Positions 49,910-59,450 of a stretch of DNA of 64,000 nt are shown here, piece after piece. Made by a program: the position numbers and the translations under genes. Position 1 is the stretch's first letter; the number at the start of each line of letters is the position of its first letter. The stretch lies in contig CAWIOP010000001.1 in assembly GCA_963837755.1 (NCBI GenBank), forward strand, positions 868,001-932,000, read 5' to 3'. The notes under the pieces are model-generated. The model saw nothing but the letters and a program-made list of their open reading frames with translations, made no database searches and was not told the origin of the DNA. Source of the stretch: JADGHX01 sp963837755. Lineage in GTDB: Bacteria; Pseudomonadota; Gammaproteobacteria; Steroidobacterales; Steroidobacteraceae.

Positions 49910-50987
49910 TCAGGAGAGGCGTGCATTATACCGGCCGGAGCTCCCTTGTTCCACGTGAAACACTCTATCTGGCTGGCCGAACAGGCTTATTTCCGGCGAG
50001 AGCGATGTGACGAGCAGTTGGCACTGAAGCTGGCGAACTTCGCCGACGAAGCTTGTCCAGATCGCGCGCGATCGAGCTCGGCAGCAGGGTCATCCAGGAG
50101 GAGCGTGGGCATGGTGCCGGTGAGCTCGCGAATGCAGGCTGAGCTGGGAGAGGGTCATTGCCGCCGCGACGAGCTTTTGCTGCCCCCGAGACAGGGTCTC
50201 GCGCGCAAGGCCACGCTCGAGGCGCACGACAATGTCGGCACGATGGGCGCCAACGTGCGTGACGCCGCGAGCTGCGTCGCGCTCGCGGTTGCGCTGCCAG
50301 GGCCGCGGCGAAGGTGGTATCGGCCGCCCACCCCTGTGAGTAGTGGAGCTCGACGTCCAGGTCTGCCAGGGATCGTATCGATTGAGCCCAGTACGGCTGA
50401 AGCTTGGCCATGAAGTCCCGGCGCAGCTGGGCGATTTGCTCCCCGAGTCGGATGAGCTCCGGGTCCCAGGCGGCGGCCTGATCTGGCAAGTGCCGCAGGG
50501 CCGTGTTGCGCTGCTTCAGCGCCCGCCCATAGCGGGACCACAAGTCGATGAAACCTGGTTCCACGTGGAACACTGCCCAGTCCAGCCATCGACGGCGGCG
50601 CTGGGCCCCCTCCTCGACGAGTTTGTGAGCACCGGGCTCGATCACCTGGACTGCAAAGGCACGAGACAGCTCCGCCAGCGACTGCACGAAAGCGCCGCCC
50701 ACTTTCGCGGTGGTGCCCACTTTCCGGGACACCTCCACGCCAACCGGCACCGGCGGCGGACCCACGAGCCGGCCGAACACTCGCAGATGCGGCTCGCCAC
50801 GACGGATCAGCCGCTCAGAATTGCGGGTTCGGAAAGAGCGGCCTCGGCCCAGCAGGAAAACGGCCTCGAGCAGGGATGTCTTGCCCGACGCGTTACTCCC
50901 CCAGATGAGGTTATGGCCCGGATGCAGCACGAGCTCCGCTTGCTTGAGGCAGCGGACATTCTCGACCGAAAGCTCCGCAAGACTCAT
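49910..50987 (-). CDS. recF: DNA replication and repair protein RecF, frameshifted 3' part
   Basis: RecF loads RecA at gaps. Walker A is in IWGSNASGKTSLLEAVFLL (residues about 29-45) and the body includes RGRSFRTRNSERLIRRG and GARLVEEG-like GAHKLVEEGAQRRRRWLDW. After shifts near 50265 and in 50000-50110 the C-terminus reads SPEISLFGQPDRVFHVE and stops at 49910-49912, about 55 bp beyond where the uncorrected frame ends. Two FHVE-encoding segments coincide with parS-like sequences. Confidence 0.92.
49947..49962. promoter_or_regulatory. parS centromere site
   Basis: TGTTCCACGTGAAACA is an exact match to the bacterial parS consensus bound by ParB. It lies inside the 3' end of recF, about 2.4 kb from the dnaA-dnaN gap, where chromosomal parS sites are expected. 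The parAB genes are not in this window. Confidence 0.88.
50557..50572. promoter_or_regulatory. Second parS-like sequence in recF
   Basis: GGTTCCACGTGGAACA keeps the CACGTG core and GTTC/GAAC arms but differs from the consensus at two positions. It also encodes VFHVE. It may be a weaker ParB site or chance. Confidence 0.45.
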
Positions 50988-51082
50988 CGGTCACACCGAG
51001 CGATGCGCATGAAGCGAAGGTATTCGCGCCTCCGTAGCGCGGGACAGGACTGCCGCAGCTGCGAGCCCGCCCACGCCCGAAA

Positions 51083-52183
51083 TCAGAGCCGCATAGGCAT
51101 CACGACGTAGCGCGCGTTCGTGGTGCCAGGCTGGCGGATCAGGCAGCTGCTGTTCGCATCAGTCAGCCCGATCTCGACCTTTTCGCCGTCGATCGCTGCC
51201 AACGCATCCAGCAGGTAGTTCACATTGAAGCCGACTCGAGCTCGTCGCCCTTGATAGGCCACCTCAATCTGATCCTCAGCTTCTTCCTGCTCCGGGTTGT
51301 GCGCCTGGATGGTCAGCAGGTCCGACTTCAGGATCAGGCGAACGCCGCGGTACTTCTCGTTCGAGAGGATGGCAGTTCGCTGCAGAGCCTGCCGAAGGAC
51401 GTCTCGGTCTGCCTCGACTGGTCTTGCTGGGATTTGCCGGGATCACGCGCCCATATTCCGGGAAACGGCCGTCAATGAGCTTGGAAGTGAAGCGAATATC
51501 GCCGATCTGGGCTCGAACGTGGTTGGTTCCGACCGCCAGCTCCAGGTTTCCCTCGCCACCCAGAATGCGCTGCAGCTCGAGCACGCCCTTGCGAGGGACG
51601 ATGACCTGCTGGGTGGTCTTGGCACTTGCGTCTCCAGCTCTGTCTCGCACAGCGCCAGGCGGTGCCCGTCTGTGGCGACCGCGCGGAGCGATTTGCCTTC
51701 GGTCTCGAGCAGCAGGCCGTTGAGGTAGTAGCGCACGTCCTGCTGCGCCATCGAGAAATGCGTCTTGTCGATGAGCCGCCGGAACTCTCCCTGGCTCACG
51801 GTGAGCGTCTGCTGCGCGTTGATTTCATCGACCAGCGGAAACTCCGCGGCTGGCAGCGTGGACAGCGTGAAGCGGCTCCTGCCGCCTTTGAGCGATACGC
51901 GGTCGCCTTCCGTTGTGAGCGTGACGCTCGTCTTCTCCGGCAGTGCCTTGAAAATGTCGAGCAGCTTGCGGCCGGGCACGGTCACGTCGCCTGCCATCTG
52001 TACGCTGACAGAGCTCGTTGCAACGAGCTCCACTTCGAGATCCGTGCCGGTGATGCTCAACTTGTCGTCCCGTGCCGAGAGCAGCACGTTCGCGAGCACG
52101 GGCATCGTCTGCCTTCGCTCCACAACTCCGATCACACTCTGCAGGGGCGTGAGGATGTCTTCGCGCGTCGCGGTGAGCTTCAT
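51083..52183 (-). CDS. dnaN: DNA polymerase III beta subunit (sliding clamp), frameshifted
   Basis: The clamp has the expected 366 residues: MKLTATREDILTPLQSVIGV at the start, LPVLANVLL-like TMPVLANVLL, GDVTVPGRKLLDIFKALP, VRYYLNGLLLE and VATDGHRLAL. The C-terminal YVVMPMRL matches the family end and stops at 51083-51085. Shifts occur near 51610, 51430 and 51235. It follows dnaA across a 241-bp gap containing the candidate origin. Confidence 0.95.
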
Positions 52184-52424
52184 GGATCTAACTTCTTTCT
52201 TTAGGATTTAAATCCTAATTGTTACTGCAATTAGAGCCTGTGAATTACGGTGACAACCGGACTTTTCGATGAGGATCAATACGTTGACCCGTCGTTTGGG
52301 TATCGAAACTACAGGGACGATATCTGCGATGACCTGTGCAACTCCTGTGCGTAACTTTATCCCCAACTTCATCCACAGGAAATGAACAAGCAAGTGCACA
52401 GGGATCTCCACAGCTTACCCCGGA
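52184..52424. other. Candidate oriC (dnaA-dnaN intergenic region)
   Basis: This gap contains at least four sequences one mismatch from the DnaA box TTATNCACA: TAATTCACA (reverse, 52239-52247), TTACGCACA (reverse, 52346-52354), TTATCCCCA (52357-52365) and TCATCCACA (52369-52377). It also holds AT-rich stretches and an 18-bp palindrome. No perfect box was found. Position between dnaA and dnaN, plus the nearby parS, supports origin function. Confidence 0.6.
52201..52218. repeat. 18-bp perfect palindrome upstream of dnaN
   Basis: TTAGGATTTAAATCCTAA is fully self-complementary and AT-rich. It ends 18 bp before the dnaN start codon, in its leader. It could be a regulator site or part of the origin unwinding region; the binding factor is unknown. 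Confidence 0.7.
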
Positions 52425-53776
52425 TCATCCGGCCAGTGTTCGCAACAGGTTCGAGTAGTCCTCGGCCATGCGCTGCTCTTCGCCGCGAAGTTCCTTGATG
52501 CGCTTGCAGGCGTGCATCACGGTGGTGTGATCGCGCCCGCCGAACGCGTCGCCAATCTCCGGAAGACTGTGGCTCGTCAATTCCTTCGCGAGTGCCATCG
52601 CCACCTGCCGCGGACGCGCGACCGAACGGCTGCGTCGCTTCGACAGCAGATCTGCCACGCGCACTTTGAAGTAGTCGGCAACAGTCTTCTGGATGTTCTC
52701 GATGGTGACCAGCTTTGCCTGCAGCGACAGCAGGTCTTTCAGCGCTTCGCGCGTGAAATCCATCGTGATGGGGTGGCCCGTGAAGCGCGAATTCGCGATC
52801 ACCCGGCGCAACGCGCCTTCCAGCTCGCGCACGTTCGAGCGAATGCGCTTGCGCGATGAAGAACGCCACTTCTTCTGGCAACGCCACGCCGGCGGCCTGT
52901 GCCTTAGTCATGAGAATGGCCACGCACGTCTCGAGCTCCGGAGGCTCGACGGCCACCGTGAGACCCCAGCCGAAGCGCGATTTCAATCGCTCTTCCAGGC
53001 CGTCCACTTCTTTCGGATAGCGGTCGCAGGTGAGGATGACCTGGTGCTGGCCTTCCAGCAGCGCGTTGAACGTGTGGAAGAACTCTTCCTGTGAGCGATC
53101 CTTGCCGGCAAAGAACTGAATGTCGTCGATCAGCAGCGCATCGAGCGAGCGGTACGCCGTCTTGAACTCGTTGATGCTGTTGTGCTGGAGCGCGCTCACC
53201 ATGTCGCTGACGAAGCGCTCCGAATGAACATAAGCCACACGCGCGTCGGGATCGCGCTCCTTGATCATGTGCGCAATGGCATGCATGAGATGGGTCTTGC
53301 CGAGGCCGACCCCGCCGTACAGGAAAAGCGGGTTGTAGGCGTGGCCGGGATTTTCGGCCACCTGGTAGGCCGCGGCCTCGCGCGAGCTGGTTGCTCTTAC
53401 CCTCGACGAAACTGGCGAAGGTGAAGTCGGGGTTGATGCGCGCGCCGATGACCATGCCATCGGTACGGCGCGCCTTGGTGGGCGGCAGCACCGGGGCAAT
53501 GGTGCTGGAGGTCACGGCATTGCCGTTCCGGGCGCCCACTTCGACGGTGACAATGGGCACATCGCCATTGCCGCCCTCCCGCAGCAGTTCCCCGATTCGC
53601 TCGAGCAGGTTGGCGTTGATCCAGTCCACGGCGAACCGGTTCGGGGCCAATAGCTTCAGGGCGCCGGCACGTTCTACGGCCTGCAGGGGGCGAACCCAGG
53701 TATTGAACTGTTGCTCGGGCAGCTCCGCTTCAAGCGCGCGCACACAACGGGTCCAGAGCGACGCTTCCACGAGCAA
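52425..53776 (-). CDS. dnaA: Chromosomal replication initiator DnaA, two frameshifts
   Basis: All four DnaA domains are present in about 450 residues: domain I (SLWTRCVRALEAELPEQQFN), the AAA+ core (NPDFTFASFVEGKSNQLA, Walker A GGVGLGKTHLMHAI, Walker B ALLIDDIQFF) and the DNA-binding domain IV (GRDHTTVMHACKRI). Shifts near 53385 and 52857 lie within conserved text. The start is TTG at 53776 or GTG at 53770, both after GGGAG. Confidence 0.96.
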
Positions 53777-53829
53777 GGGTCTCCCGCGAGGGCTCTTTTA
53801 TGAGCGGAGGTGAGAAAGGGGGTGCGGAG

Positions 53830-53835
53830 TCTATA
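53830..53835 (-). promoter_or_regulatory. Possible -10 element of dnaA
   Basis: TATAGA on the minus strand, 54 bp before the dnaA start. No convincing -35 was found at the proper spacing. Confidence 0.3.
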
Positions 53836-53866
53836 CCGACAGACGCGCTTCCTGAAGGATTCCGTG

Positions 53867-53895
53867 TTGACACGTTCAGGGGCCGTGCTTACCCT
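53867..53895 (+). promoter_or_regulatory. Sigma-70 promoter of rpmH operon
   Basis: A perfect -35 TTGACA (53867-53872) is followed at 17 bp by TACCCT (53890-53895), a weak -10. It points to rpmH, 43 bp downstream. Confidence 0.6.
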
Positions 53896-53937
53896 TGCCG
53901 ACCTTTTCCGCCGGCCATTCCCGGAGCCTTTCAGACC

Positions 53938-54072
53938 ATGAGCCGTACGTATCAACCAAGCAAGCTGCGCCGCGCGCGCACGCATGGCTTCCGCGCGCGC
54001 ATGGCCACGGCGAACGGACGCAAGGTGCTGAGCCGCCGCCGTTCCAAGGGCCGTCGCAAGCTCTGTCCATAA
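53938..54072 (+). CDS. rpmH: 50S ribosomal protein L34
   Basis: The 44-residue, highly basic protein (RTYQPSKLRRARTHGFRARM, then KVLSRRRSKGRRKL) is the canonical L34. It begins the rpmH-rnpA-yidD-yidC-mnmE cluster and is divergent from dnaA across 161 bp. Confidence 0.98.
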   Translation: MSRTYQPSKLRRARTHGFRARMATANGRKVLSRRRSKGRRKLCP

Positions 54073-54137
54073 ACAGAAGCTCCCGCCCGCGCAATCGGGC
54101 GTGGATACTCGGGCCCTGTTCATTGTGGGCTAGGCCA

Positions 54138-54527
54138 TTGAATACTGGCCGTGAGCAACCGGGGCGACTCGCTCTTCCCGCGCAACGGCGCTTGCGGCGG
54201 AAGCCCGAGTTCGAAGCTGTACACGCGCGCGGCCGGCGCATGGGGAACGGGTTCTTCGCCGTGACTGCGCGCTTCAACGATGAGGGGCATCCGCGTCTGG
54301 GCATGGCCGTGGCGTCGAAGCTTGCCGGCGGCTCCGTCCAGCGCAACCGCATTCGTCGCGTCGTGCGCGAATCCTTCCGCCTGCATCAGCATGAGCTGCC
54401 CGCGGTAGATCTCGTGGTGAGCGCGCGGCCACGCACGCGTGGCGCCGCCAACAGCGAGTTGCGAGCGGCCGTCGAAGAGCTCTGGGGCAAGGTGAGGCAG
54501 CAATGCGTTTCTTCGCGCGGCTCCTGA
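54138..54527 (+). CDS. rnpA: Ribonuclease P protein component
   Basis: The basic protein of about 129 residues has the RnpA core: LRRKPEFEAVHARGRRM, then LGMAVASKLAGGSVQRNRIRR (the RNR motif that binds the RNase P RNA) and VRESFRLHQHELP. The start TTG at 54138 after AGG was chosen; there is no ATG in frame. The end overlaps yidD by 25 bp. Confidence 0.93.
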   Translation: MNTGREQPGRLALPAQRRLRRKPEFEAVHARGRRMGNGFFAVTARFNDEGHPRLGMAVASKLAGGSVQRNRIRRVVRESFRLHQHELPAVDLVVSARPRTRGAANSELRAAVEELWGKVRQQCVSSRGS

Positions 54528-54742
54528 TCCGCATTTACCAGCTCACGCTGAGTCCGTGGCTGGGGCGCAGCTGCCGTTTCTATCCCACGTGCTCGAATTA
54601 CGCGCTGGAGGCCATCGAGTCTCACGGCGTGTGGCGCGGGGGCTGGCTCACGTTGCGTCGGCTCGGCCGGTGCCATCCCTTTCATCCCGGCGGCTTCGAT
54701 CCGCCTCCGTGCGCCGTTCACGGGCACACCCACGGGCGGTAA
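54503..54742 (+). CDS. yidD: Membrane protein insertion efficiency factor YidD
   Basis: The 79-residue protein shows the family pattern IRIYQLTLSPWLGRSCRFYP, CSNYALEAIESHG and the end-piece GRCHPFHPGGFDPPP. It is a peripheral inner-membrane factor aiding YidC. The ATG lies inside the end of rnpA and yidC starts nine bases downstream. Confidence 0.96.
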   Translation: MRFFARLLIRIYQLTLSPWLGRSCRFYPTCSNYALEAIESHGVWRGGWLTLRRLGRCHPFHPGGFDPPPCAVHGHTHGR

Positions 54743-54750
54743 TTCATTCG

Positions 54751-56500
54751 ATGATCAACAATCCTCGCGTGTTCCTGTACATCCTGCTGATCCTGGCGGG
54801 ATGGCTCAATTACGAGGCCTGGGTGCGCGACTACTCGTTGCCTTCCGCCGCGGCCACGGCGGCACAGGGCGCAGCGCCCGCCGCGCCGGCCCGGGATATC
54901 GGTGCCGCCATTCCGAAGGCGGCAGCGCCGGCGGCTGCAGACTCATCCAGTACGGCTACTACTGGCGGCACGTCCACGGTGCCCGCGCCCGCCACCGGCA
55001 CAGCGCCTGTGAGCGGCTCCACCGCCGTTGAAGTGCCGGCCACGTCCGGCAACGTGCCCATCCATGTCGTCACGGACGTGCTCGACATCGACATCGACCC
55101 GATAGGCGGCACCATTCGGCGCGCAGATGCTGGTCAAGTACGCGACGAAAAAGGGACAGGCGCAGCGCGTGCGGCTCATGAACACCGATGACGCCACGCG
55201 TTATCTGCTGCAGACGGGCCTCACCGGGCCCGACACTGGTGCGCGCCCCACGCACGTCGCGCAGTTCACCAGCGCGAAGACGGAATACACGCTCGATGGC
55301 GCCTCGGAGCTGCGTGTGCCGCTCACGTGGACAGATGGCAAAGGCGTCACGGTCACGAAGACCTTCATCTTCAAGCCCGGCCAGTACCGCATCGATCTCG
55401 TTTACGATGTCGAGAATCGTTCCGGCGCCGCCTGGCAGGCCGCGCCCTACGCGCAGATCCAGCGCCGCGACCCGGTCACGAAACGTTCCATTTTCACAAC
55501 CAACGTGGAGAACCTGTCCTTCCACGGGCCGGCCATCCGCGACGGCGTCAAATACCGCAAGCTGAAGATCGACAGCGAAGACGACCGCAATCTCTCCGTC
55601 GACGTGAGCAGCGGCGGCTGGATCGCCGCGCTTCAGCATCATTTCGTGAGCGCGGTCGTGCCGCCGCGACGAATTCGCAGTACCACTTCTCGCTCAAGGC
55701 CGATGGCCCGGAATACGTGCTGACGGCGGCGGGCCCGCTGAGCGTCGGTGGCGGACGGGCAGAAAGCGTCAGTTCGGCCAGCGGCTGTTCGTGGGGCCGA
55801 AGCTGCAGGCGCAGCTCGACGACACCGGCACCGGAGCTCGACCGCGTGGCCGACTACGGCGTGCTCACGCTGCTTTCGAAGCCGCTGTTCTGGCTGCTGG
55901 ACAAGGTGCATTCCCTGTTCAGCAACTGGGGCGTGGCGATCATCGTCGTCACCTTCCTGTTGAAGCTCGCCTTCTACCCGCTGTCGGAAACGAGCGGGCG
56001 CTCGATGGCGAAAATGAAGGTGCTGCGGCCCGCGCATGAAGGCGCTCCAGGAGACCTACAAGGACGATCGCGAGAAGCTCGGCCGCGCGATGATGGATCT
56101 CTACAAGCGCGAGAAGGTGAACCCGGTCGCCGGCTGCCTGCCGATGATCATCCAGATCCCGGTGTTCCTCGCGTTCTACTGGGTGCTGCTCGAGAGCGTG
56201 GAGATGCGCCAGGCGCCGTTCGTCGGCTGGCTCAACGATCTGTCCTCGCGAGATCCGTTCTTCGTCCTGCCCGCCATCATGGCGGCGGCGATGTTCGGGC
56301 AGTACAAGCTGCAGGGCACGCCTTCGCCGGATCCGGTGCAGGCGAAGGTGTTCATGGTGATGCCGTTCGCCATGTCTGTGATGTTCGCGTTCTTCCCTGC
56401 GGGGCTGGTGCTCTATTGGGTGACGAACACGCTGTTGTCCATCGCGCAGCAGTGGAACATCAATCGGCGGATTGAGAAGGCTCGAGCCAAGAAGACCTGA
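54751..56500 (+). CDS. yidC: Membrane protein insertase YidC, frameshifted
   Basis: The gammaproteobacterial form: an N-terminal helix (FLYILLILAGWLNYEAW), an Ala/Thr-rich linker, a large periplasmic beta domain (FKPGQYRIDLVYDVENRSGA, then NVENLSFHGPAI) and the conserved five-helix insertase core (KPLFWLLDKVHSLFSNWGVA, GCLPMIIQIPVFLAFYWVLL, NTLLSIAQQWNINR). Frame changes near 55128, 55660, 55765 and 56033 keep the sequence homologous throughout. It ends with basic KARAKKT. Confidence 0.94.
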
Positions 56501-56514
56501 ACGCATCGCAGGCA

Positions 56515-56547
56515 GCGGGTCACTCGATGCCTCTTCGAGTGACCCGC
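56515..56547 (+). terminator. Hairpin after yidC
   Basis: A perfect 13-bp inverted repeat, GCGGGTCACTCGA with TCGAGTGACCCGC, separated by seven bases, lies 15 bp after the yidC stop. The following CGCGTTTGG has only three T residues, so termination may be partial and mnmE could be reached by read-through. Confidence 0.6.
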
Positions 56548-56614
56548 CGCGTTTGGCTCTGCGGCTTCCTTCTCGTCTCGCTTCGCCGTAGCCTCTGGTT
56601 AGAGGCGGGATGAC

Positions 56615-57974
56615 ATGACACGCACCGACACCATTGTGGCCGCGGCAACGCCGCCAGGGCGCGGCGAGCGTGGGCATCGTGCGCGTCTCGGGGCCCAAGA
56701 CACCGGAGATTGCCGCGGTGATTCTGGGCGAGCTGCCGCAGCCGCGGCACGCGACCTTTGTTCGCGTTTCTCGACAGCCAGCAGCAACCTATCGATGCGG
56801 GCATGGCGCTGTTCTTTCCGGCTCCTCATTCCTATACGGGCGAGCACGTCCTGGAGCTGCAGGGCCACGGCGGGCCTGTTGTTGTCGAGGCCGTCGTGGC
56901 GCGCGGTGCTGGAGCTCGGCGCGCGTCGCGCGCTGCCGGGCGAGTTCACGCAGCGCGCGTTCCTCAACGACAAGCTCGATCTTGCGCAGGCCGAGGCCAT
57001 CGCAGACCTCATCGACGCCGGCTCGCGCGAGGCCGCCCGCGCCGCCGATGCGCTCGCTGCAGGGCGAGTTCTCGGCGATGGTCCAGGGGCTCACGGAAGC
57101 CGTGATCGAGCTGCGCACCTACGTCGAGGCCGCCATCGATTTTCCGGAGGAGGAGATCGACTTTCTCGCGGACCAGCAGCTCGAAGCCAGGCTCGTCGGC
57201 GGTGCGCGATCATTTCGATGCGGTCGAGCAGAGCGCTCGACAGGGGCGGCTGCTGCGCGAGGGCATGACGGTGGTCATCGCCGGCCGCCCCAACGCCGGC
57301 AAGTCGAGCCTGCTCAACCGGCTCGCCGGTTACGATGCTGCCATCGTCACGCCAATTCCAGGCACCACGCGCGACATTCTGCGCGAGCGCATCGACATCG
57401 ACGGCATGCCGCTGCACGTGCTCGACACGGCCGGCCTGCGCGACAGTGCCGACGTGGTTGAGTCGGAAGGCATTCGGCGCGCGGAAGTGGAGTTCGCTCG
57501 CGCGGATCGCGTGCTGTTCGTGATCGACGCGTCGACGGACTTCGCCGCGACGGCCTACTTCGGAAGAAAAGAGGCGACTGCCGCCGGATGTGCCGGTCAC
57601 CCTCGTCTTCAACAAGTGCGACCAGGCCGTCGGCATCCCCGTCTGCCGATACCATCACCGGCCCGCCGCGAGTCATGCTCTCAGCGTTGACGGGCGACGG
57701 TCTGGACCTGCTCCGCGCCCATCTCAAGCACGCCATGGGCTTTCACACCGCCGAGTCCGGCACCGTCTCCGCGCGCCAGCGCCACCTCGATGCACTCGTT
57801 CGCGCCCGCGCTCACGTGGAAGAAGGCGCGCGGCAGCTGAACGAACGCCGCGCCGGCGAGCTGTTCGCCGAGGAGCTGCGCGCCGCCCAGCACGACCTCG
57901 GCGAGATCACCGGGGAGTTCACCACCGACGATCTGCTCGGCCGAATCTTCTCCAGCTTCTGCATCGGCAAGTAG
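56615..57974 (+). CDS. mnmE: tRNA modification GTPase MnmE, frameshifted
   Basis: MnmE, with MnmG, modifies wobble uridines. The N-domain (DTIVAAATPPGRGGVGIVRV after correction), ALPGEFTQRAFLNDKLDLAQ, the G1 motif AGRPNAGKSSLLN, the G2/G3 motifs PGTTRD and DTAGLRD, NKCD (G4) and the C-terminal FCIGK are all visible. Seven or so single-base shifts occur, at about 56655, 56765, 56905, 57060, 57205, 57570 and 57640. The length after correction is normal (about 453). Confidence 0.94.
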
Positions 57975-57997
57975 ACCGGGTCGCGTAGACTCGCCCG

Positions 57998-59380
57998 ATG
58001 GCGACGTTGAGCTGGGTCGGCCGGGACGCGGTGGTCGATCATCATGAGCACGTGGAGTTGCGCCCGCTGCGCGAGGTGCCGGAGCTGGCGTGCGCAGATG
58101 CGAGCAGCGGCAACCTCATCATCCAGGGCGACAATCTGCTTGCGCTGAAGTCGCTGCTGCCGGAGTACGCCGGCAAGGTGAAGTGCCTCTACATCGACCC
58201 GCCCTACAACACGGGCATCAACGGTTGGGTTTACAACGACAGCGTCGATAGCCCGGCCATGCAAGAGTGGCTGGGCAAAGTTATCGGTGCCCCTGGTCGG
58301 CGCGACACGGCCCGCAACAGCGCAAACGGTATGGCGAGTGATGGTATCAGCGGACCGGCGCGCGGGCTGCCGGAGATGGACCGCCGCGACCGCTGGCTCT
58401 CGATGATGTATCCGCGGCTGCGCCTGTCGAAGGATCTGCTGAGCCCGGACGGCTTGCTCGCCGTCTCCATCGACGATCGCGAAGTCAGCGTGCTCGGCGT
58501 ACTGCTGGATGAGATTTTCGGCGCCCGCAATCGCCTGGCCTGCGCCCCCTGGCTCGCCGAGCCGAGCGGCGGCAAGGAAAAAACCGGCCTGCGCGCCGGC
58601 CACGAATACATGCTCATCTACCACAATGGCGACGACACCAGCATCTCGCGCGACACGCGCTCCGCAGGCCCGCTGAACCTGAAAGACCGCTGGGGCAGTT
58701 ACCGCAAGGGGCGCGAGCTCACCAAATGGGGCGGCATCTCGCTGCGAGCAGACCGCCCCGGCCAGTGGTATCCGATGCGCACGCCCGACGGCATCGAGGT
58801 CTGGCCGATCCGCAACGATGGTGCGGAAGGCCACTGGCGCTGGGGAAAGGAGCACTCCATGCGCCTCATCCTCGAAGACCCGCAACGTGCTCACTGGGAG
58901 TTGCGCGCGTTCGACGAAGGTGTCACGTGGAACGGCCAGCGCGAACGCTGGGTGCCCTATGAAAAAATCCGCGAGACGTCGAAGTCCGTCGGCTGGAGCA
59001 CCTGGCTCGACCGCCACGGCTTCAACGCCGACGCCACGCGCGAGCTGAAGGAGATTCTCGGCCGCAAGGCGTTCGACACGCCGAAACCGGTGGCGCTCAT
59101 CCGCTGGCTGGTGTCACTGCACGCGGATAGCGACGGGCTGGTGGTCGATACCTTTGCCGGCTCGGGCACCACGGCCCAGGCCGTGCTCGACCTCAATCGC
59201 GACGATGGCGGGCGGCGCCGCTTCATCCTCATCGAGATGGAGCGACAGATCGCGCGCGACATCACGGCAGAGCGCGTCCGGCGCGTAATCCAGGGCTACA
59301 CGAACGCCAAAGGCGAACCGGTGCCAGGCCTTGGCAGTGGCTTTCGCTACTTCGAGGTGGAATCGCCCGCCGCGCCGTGA
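57998..59380 (+). CDS. Orphan type III-like adenine DNA methyltransferase (Mod)
   Basis: The intact 460-residue protein has the beta-class order: catalytic motif IV (YIDPPYNTG, residue about 68) first and the AdoMet motif I (DTFAGSGTT, about 385) near the C-terminus. This is typical of N6-adenine methyltransferases of type III restriction systems. MMYPRLRLSKDLLSPDGLLAV and the following SIDDREV match Mod subunits. No res gene lies beside it: the next gene is a flavoprotein, so it is an orphan here. The target-recognition part would be the central 150-340 segment. It starts 23 bp after mnmE. Confidence 0.88.
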   Translation: MATLSWVGRDAVVDHHEHVELRPLREVPELACADASSGNLIIQGDNLLALKSLLPEYAGKVKCLYIDPPYNTGINGWVYNDSVDSPAMQEWLGKVIGAPGRRDTARNSANGMASDGISGPARGLPEMDRRDRWLSMMYPRLRLSKDLLSPDGLLAVSIDDREVSVLGVLLDEIFGARNRLACAPWLAEPSGGKEKTGLRAGHEYMLIYHNGDDTSISRDTRSAGPLNLKDRWGSYRKGRELTKWGGISLRADRPGQWYPMRTPDGIEVWPIRNDGAEGHWRWGKEHSMRLILEDPQRAHWELRAFDEGVTWNGQRERWVPYEKIRETSKSVGWSTWLDRHGFNADATRELKEILGRKAFDTPKPVALIRWLVSLHADSDGLVVDTFAGSGTTAQAVLDLNRDDGGRRRFILIEMERQIARDITAERVRRVIQGYTNAKGEPVPGLGSGFRYFEVESPAAP

Positions 59381-59450
59381 CCGCACTGGAATCGGCCCGT
59401 TACCGACTTTGTGACCGCCGCCGCCCAGGCTGCACAGGTCGTAAAAGCGG

